The position numbers were made by a program, and so were the translations under genes. Below, in pieces: positions 24,167-27,100 of a stretch of DNA of 27,100 nt. A model generated the notes under the pieces. That model was not told the origin of the DNA, made no database searches, and saw only the letters and a list, made by a program, of their open reading frames with translations. The stretch is from Eubacterium sp. (GTDB taxonomy: Bacteria; Bacillota_A; Clostridia; Lachnospirales; Lachnospiraceae): assembly GCA_023663915.1 (NCBI GenBank), contig JAMPGN010000028.1:1-27100 (forward strand), in the 5' to 3' direction. Position 1 is the first letter of the stretch; the number at the start of each line of letters is the position of its first letter.

Positions 24167-27100
24167 TATCTATTCCCTTCTTTATCTGATCCACATAAGA
24201 AGCGACCTCGTCTGACGCATCTTCGAGAAGATAGGTCTTTTCCCCTGCGGATTTCGGGGTATTCTCCAGAAACATCTGCCGCAGCTCTTCCCCCGCCGCC
24301 ATCACTTCCTCCCGAAGTTCCCGCGCAGATACACGAATCGCCCCGGCTCCCATGATGATAAGCTGCTCAAGCCCGTCAGATGTCGCCACGCGCACGCGGT
24401 GTTTCCTGCCAATCTTATGTGTCACCTTCTCAATATACTGGTCGGCGGTCTCCGCCTCCTTGGTATACACCACGTCAATATTATGGTAGCGCACTGCGCT
24501 GCCGGGACTGCCTTTCACCTTGTAGGCATCAAACACCAGTATCAGCCGCATTTTGCGATAGCCCTGGTAATTACTTAAGATGTCCATCAGTTTTCCCCTT
24601 GCACTGTCAAGGTTCGTCTGTGCCAGCCCGCTCAAGGAATCCCATGCAAAAATGATATTGTAGCCGTCTACCAGCAGATAATCTTCCTGCTGAGCGTCCT
24701 TTTTCTCACGGTTAGGCGTATTATTTTCCGCCTGTACACGGTCTGTATGTCTGTCAGCCGCATAGGGGTCATCCGCCTTCTTTGCCCGTATGGTCTTCGA
24801 CCAGCCCTGTTTTTTTCTCTCCTTTGCGCCGTAGGTGCGCTTCATGATCTCGTCAATCTCGTCCTGTCCAATCACGTCCGATGCCACGCTTCTGTCCTGT
24901 GCGCTGATTCTCGTATGCCTGCTGCCTGTCCCATCCGCATAGCCCGTTCTTCGATTGTCGGGATCATGATCTTTCCATTCCAGACCATCATCCGACCCGC
25001 CTGACTGCGATAATTCGCGCTCCGACACCGCCTGTTCCAGATGCATGTACTCTTCCACTCGATCCCATTCTACCACAAATCCAGCCCCGTGTGCACAGAA
25101 CACGGAGCTGCACGGGTTGTCCATATCGCGCTCCGCCTCGTAGCCGATTCTTTCGATCACGGCTTCCGCGTCATGACAAGGCGCATATCCTTTTAATTCC
25201 GTGTACAGCCTTCCCCTGCCGCCCGAATATGCCAACACTTCCGCCTGGTATCCCGCCATCTTGGACACAGGCGCAGTCCCCGTAAGATATGCATACTCGC
25301 CCACTATTTCGGGTGCGCCGAACTTCCCCGCCTTTCCCTGCAGATCGGTCATACCACGCCCGATCATGGCTGCCGGAAGTTCTAACCGGAAAGCATAGAC
25401 CGGCTCAAGCAGGACATTCTGCGCCTTGCACAATCCCTGCCTGACCGCCCGGTAGGTCGCCTGTCGGAAATCGCCGCCCTCGGTATGTTTCAGATGCGCC
25501 CGCCCAGCTACGAGAGTGATCTGCATATCCGTGATCGGCGAACCCGTCAGCACGCCGAGATGTTCTTTTTCCTCCAGATGCGTCAGTATCAGCCGCTGCC
25601 AGTTTCGATCCAGCACGTCCTCACTGCATCTTGCATGAAACTGCAGCCCACTGTCCGGTTCCCCCGGCTCTAAGAGCAGATGCACCTCCGCATAATGCCG
25701 CAAAGGTTCATAGTGCCCGACTCCTTCCACCGCGGACGCGATCGTCTCCTTGTAGACGATACTGCCCTCATCGAAAGTCACTTCCACGCCAAACCGGTCC
25801 GCAATCATATTGCGCAGTATCTCGATCTGCACCTCTCCCATCAACTGGACCTGTATCTCGCCGACCTGTTCTTTCCATACCACATGAAGCTGCGGCTCTT
25901 CCTCTTCTAGTTGACATAACTTACTATACATCTGGTGCACGTCGCACCCTTCGGGCAATACAATACGGTATGTCATGACAGGTTCTAACAGCGGAATCGT
26001 ATTTTCTTTCTCTACTCCCAGCCCTTCCCCACAAAAAGTCGCCGCCGGTCCCGTCAAGGCACAGACATCCCCTGCCTTCACTTCCTGTACTAACGTATAT
26101 TTTTCCCCGGAATAAATGCGGATCTGGTCTATTTTTTCTTCGGTCACGTTCCTTTCCACTGTAGTATCCGCATTGTCGATATTGCCGCCTTGGTCTTTCT
26201 TTAGGTTATGCTCCCTGCCGCCGTTTATGCGTATTGTCTGCTTCACCTTGAGCGTTCCGCCCGTGATCTTTACATGGGTCAGACGGTTTCCCTGCGCGTC
26301 CCTGGAGATCTTATAGACCCGTGCGCCAAACTCTGACCCGTATCGCGGCATCTTCGTATAGGTATTCAGCCCGTCAAGCAGTTCTGTCACGCCCTCCACC
26401 TTTAGCGCCGAGCCAAAAAAACACGGGAATACTTTGCGCTGTGCGATGAGTGAAACAATCGTTTCATCGTCAATCAATTCTCTGTCCGTCGTACCTTTTC
26501 CCTTCTCTGATGCCCCGGTATCCCCCTCACTGTCTGTACTCTCCGCTTCCAGATACCTCTCAAGCAATTCCTCGTCGCAGACCGCGATATCCTCATAGAA
26601 CGCCGCGCACCGCTCCGTGAACGCCACGCACCGCGTATCCAGCCGTTCCCTCACTTCCGCGAGAAGCTTCTTTGCATCGGTATCCGGCTGGTCCATTTTA
26701 TTGATAAAAAGAAAAACAGGCACATGATACCGTTCCAGAAGCCTCCACAACGTTGTCACATGCCCCTGCACACCGTCCGCGCCGCTTACCACAAGCACCG
26801 CGTAGTCAAGCGCCTGCAATGTCCGCTCCATCTCCGCCGAAAAATCCACATGCCCCGGTGTGTCAAGCAGTGTGACATTCATATCATGCCACCGAAACCG
26901 CGCCTGCTTGGAAAAAATGGTGATGCCGCGGTCCCGCTCCTGTTTGTCGGTATCGAAAAACGCGTCTTTGTGGTCCACACGCCCCAGCCTGCGGATACTG
27001 CCGCTTTCATATAAGATACTTTCCGCCAGAGTCGTCTTGCCGGCGTCTACGTGCGCCAGAATGCCGATACATATATGTTTTTGCCTGTTTTTCGTGTCGC
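24105..27100 (-). CDS. TetM-like translational GTPase fused to YacP/Rae1-type NYN nuclease (5' end outside window)
   Basis: About 997 residues are visible; the start lies beyond 27100 because the frame stays open through the P-loop AHVDAGKTT. The GTG at 26978 is not the true start. G motifs follow in order: RGIT, DTPGHVDF, NKMD and GSAL, then EF-G domains II to V with TetM-like ELKGYAPCHDAEAVIERIGY. After the TetM-sized part (to about 690) comes a charged, poorly conserved linker of about 110 residues and then DYLLVDGYNII, LILVFDAY, TKEAETADQYIEKV and RVATSDGLEQL, the acidic NYN/PIN-like core of YacP (Rae1), an endoribonuclease that cuts mRNA in the ribosomal A site. Tetracycline protection is possible but not shown. 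The next gene overlaps by 62 bases. Confidence 0.9.
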   Translation of the reverse strand, partial: DTKNRQKHICIGILAHVDAGKTTLAESILYESGSIRRLGRVDHKDAFFDTDKQERDRGITIFSKQARFRWHDMNVTLLDTPGHVDFSAEMERTLQALDYAVLVVSGADGVQGHVTTLWRLLERYHVPVFLFINKMDQPDTDAKKLLAEVRERLDTRCVAFTERCAAFYEDIAVCDEELLERYLEAESTDSEGDTGASEKGKGTTDRELIDDETIVSLIAQRKVFPCFFGSALKVEGVTELLDGLNTYTKMPRYGSEFGARVYKISRDAQGNRLTHVKITGGTLKVKQTIRINGGREHNLKKDQGGNIDNADTTVERNVTEEKIDQIRIYSGEKYTLVQEVKAGDVCALTGPAATFCGEGLGVEKENTIPLLEPVMTYRIVLPEGCDVHQMYSKLCQLEEEEPQLHVVWKEQVGEIQVQLMGEVQIEILRNMIADRFGVEVTFDEGSIVYKETIASAVEGVGHYEPLRHYAEVHLLLEPGEPDSGLQFHARCSEDVLDRNWQRLILTHLEEKEHLGVLTGSPITDMQITLVAGRAHLKHTEGGDFRQATYRAVRQGLCKAQNVLLEPVYAFRLELPAAMIGRGMTDLQGKAGKFGAPEIVGEYAYLTGTAPVSKMAGYQAEVLAYSGGRGRLYTELKGYAPCHDAEAVIERIGYEAERDMDNPCSSVFCAHGAGFVVEWDRVEEYMHLEQAVSERELSQSGGSDDGLEWKDHDPDNRRTGYADGTGSRHTRISAQDRSVASDVIGQDEIDEIMKRTYGAKERKKQGWSKTIRAKKADDPYAADRHTDRVQAENNTPNREKKDAQQEDYLLVDGYNIIFAWDSLSGLAQTNLDSARGKLMDILSNYQGYRKMRLILVFDAYKVKGSPGSAVRYHNIDVVYTKEAETADQYIEKVTHKIGRKHRVRVATSDGLEQLIIMGAGAIRVSARELREEVMAAGEELRQMFLENTPKSAGEKTYLLEDASDEVASYVDQIKKGIDNDGAKDRAGSNRTKDRTYNE

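Noticed and set aside
24105..27100. Calling the GTPase a tetracycline-resistance gene
   Set aside because: It is TetM-like, but chromosomal TetM-like GTPases with extra C-terminal domains need not protect from tetracycline, and nothing nearby indicates a resistance element.
1..27100. CRISPR array, tRNA or rRNA genes, prophage or insertion sequence with intact transposase
   Set aside because: No regularly spaced repeats, no tRNA/rRNA-like sequence and no complete transposase or phage gene were seen.

Overview
The window looks like a chromosomal segment of a low-to-mid GC, endospore-forming Clostridia, most probably Lachnospiraceae. The reasons are the sporulation genes spoVAD and spoVAE, strong AGGAGG-type ribosome binding sites, and several small families typical of that group (DUF5721-like, DUF1294, Rpn-type nucleases). 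No database search was possible, so family names rest on motifs and remembered family features.

Layout. 1-555: an approximately 200-nt region that folds almost completely on the + strand and carries two hairpins with AUGGAU loops (candidate structured RNA), then an AT-rich leader with ArgR-like boxes and a good sigma-A promoter for argG. 556-6785: ordinary chromosomal genes (argG, cardiolipin synthase, a GT87-like membrane glycosyltransferase with a G9 tract, DUF1294, DegV, DUF5721). 6847-8950: a leftward ECF sigma operon (sigma, single-pass anti-sigma candidate, two membrane proteins). 9035-9692: a broken Rpn-type nuclease gene. 9964-13165: leftward spoVAE, shikimate kinase, RidA, an NAD-dependent epimerase and two small unknown genes. 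13200-19700: an accessory, decaying stretch containing a WYL-regulator remnant with a perfect operator, an intact YcaQ/AlkX-like glycosylase, a Cys-rich remnant, a broken GPH sugar symporter, an intact GH39 beta-xylosidase, a divergent AraC regulator and a diverged 5' fragment of a second epimerase copy. 19960-20130: a small coiled-coil gene. 20174-27100: a leftward cluster of spoVAD (own sigma-G-like promoter), a 4'-phosphopantetheinyl transferase, a Suv3-like RNA helicase and a TetM-like GTPase fused to a YacP/Rae1-type NYN nuclease, which runs off the right edge.

Three things stand out. (1) The last two genes overlap by 62 nt and combine a ribosome A-site-type GTPase, an NYN RNase domain and a Suv3-type helicase with a zinc ribbon. 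This looks like a translation-coupled RNA decay or ribosome-rescue module. (2) The folded RNA at the left edge carries paired AUGGAU hairpins that match the CsrA-type ANGGA loop. (3) spoVAD and spoVAE, normally adjacent, are about 10 kb apart, each with its own sigma-G-like promoter, and the DNA between them contains a partial gene duplication and several genes broken by internal deletion.
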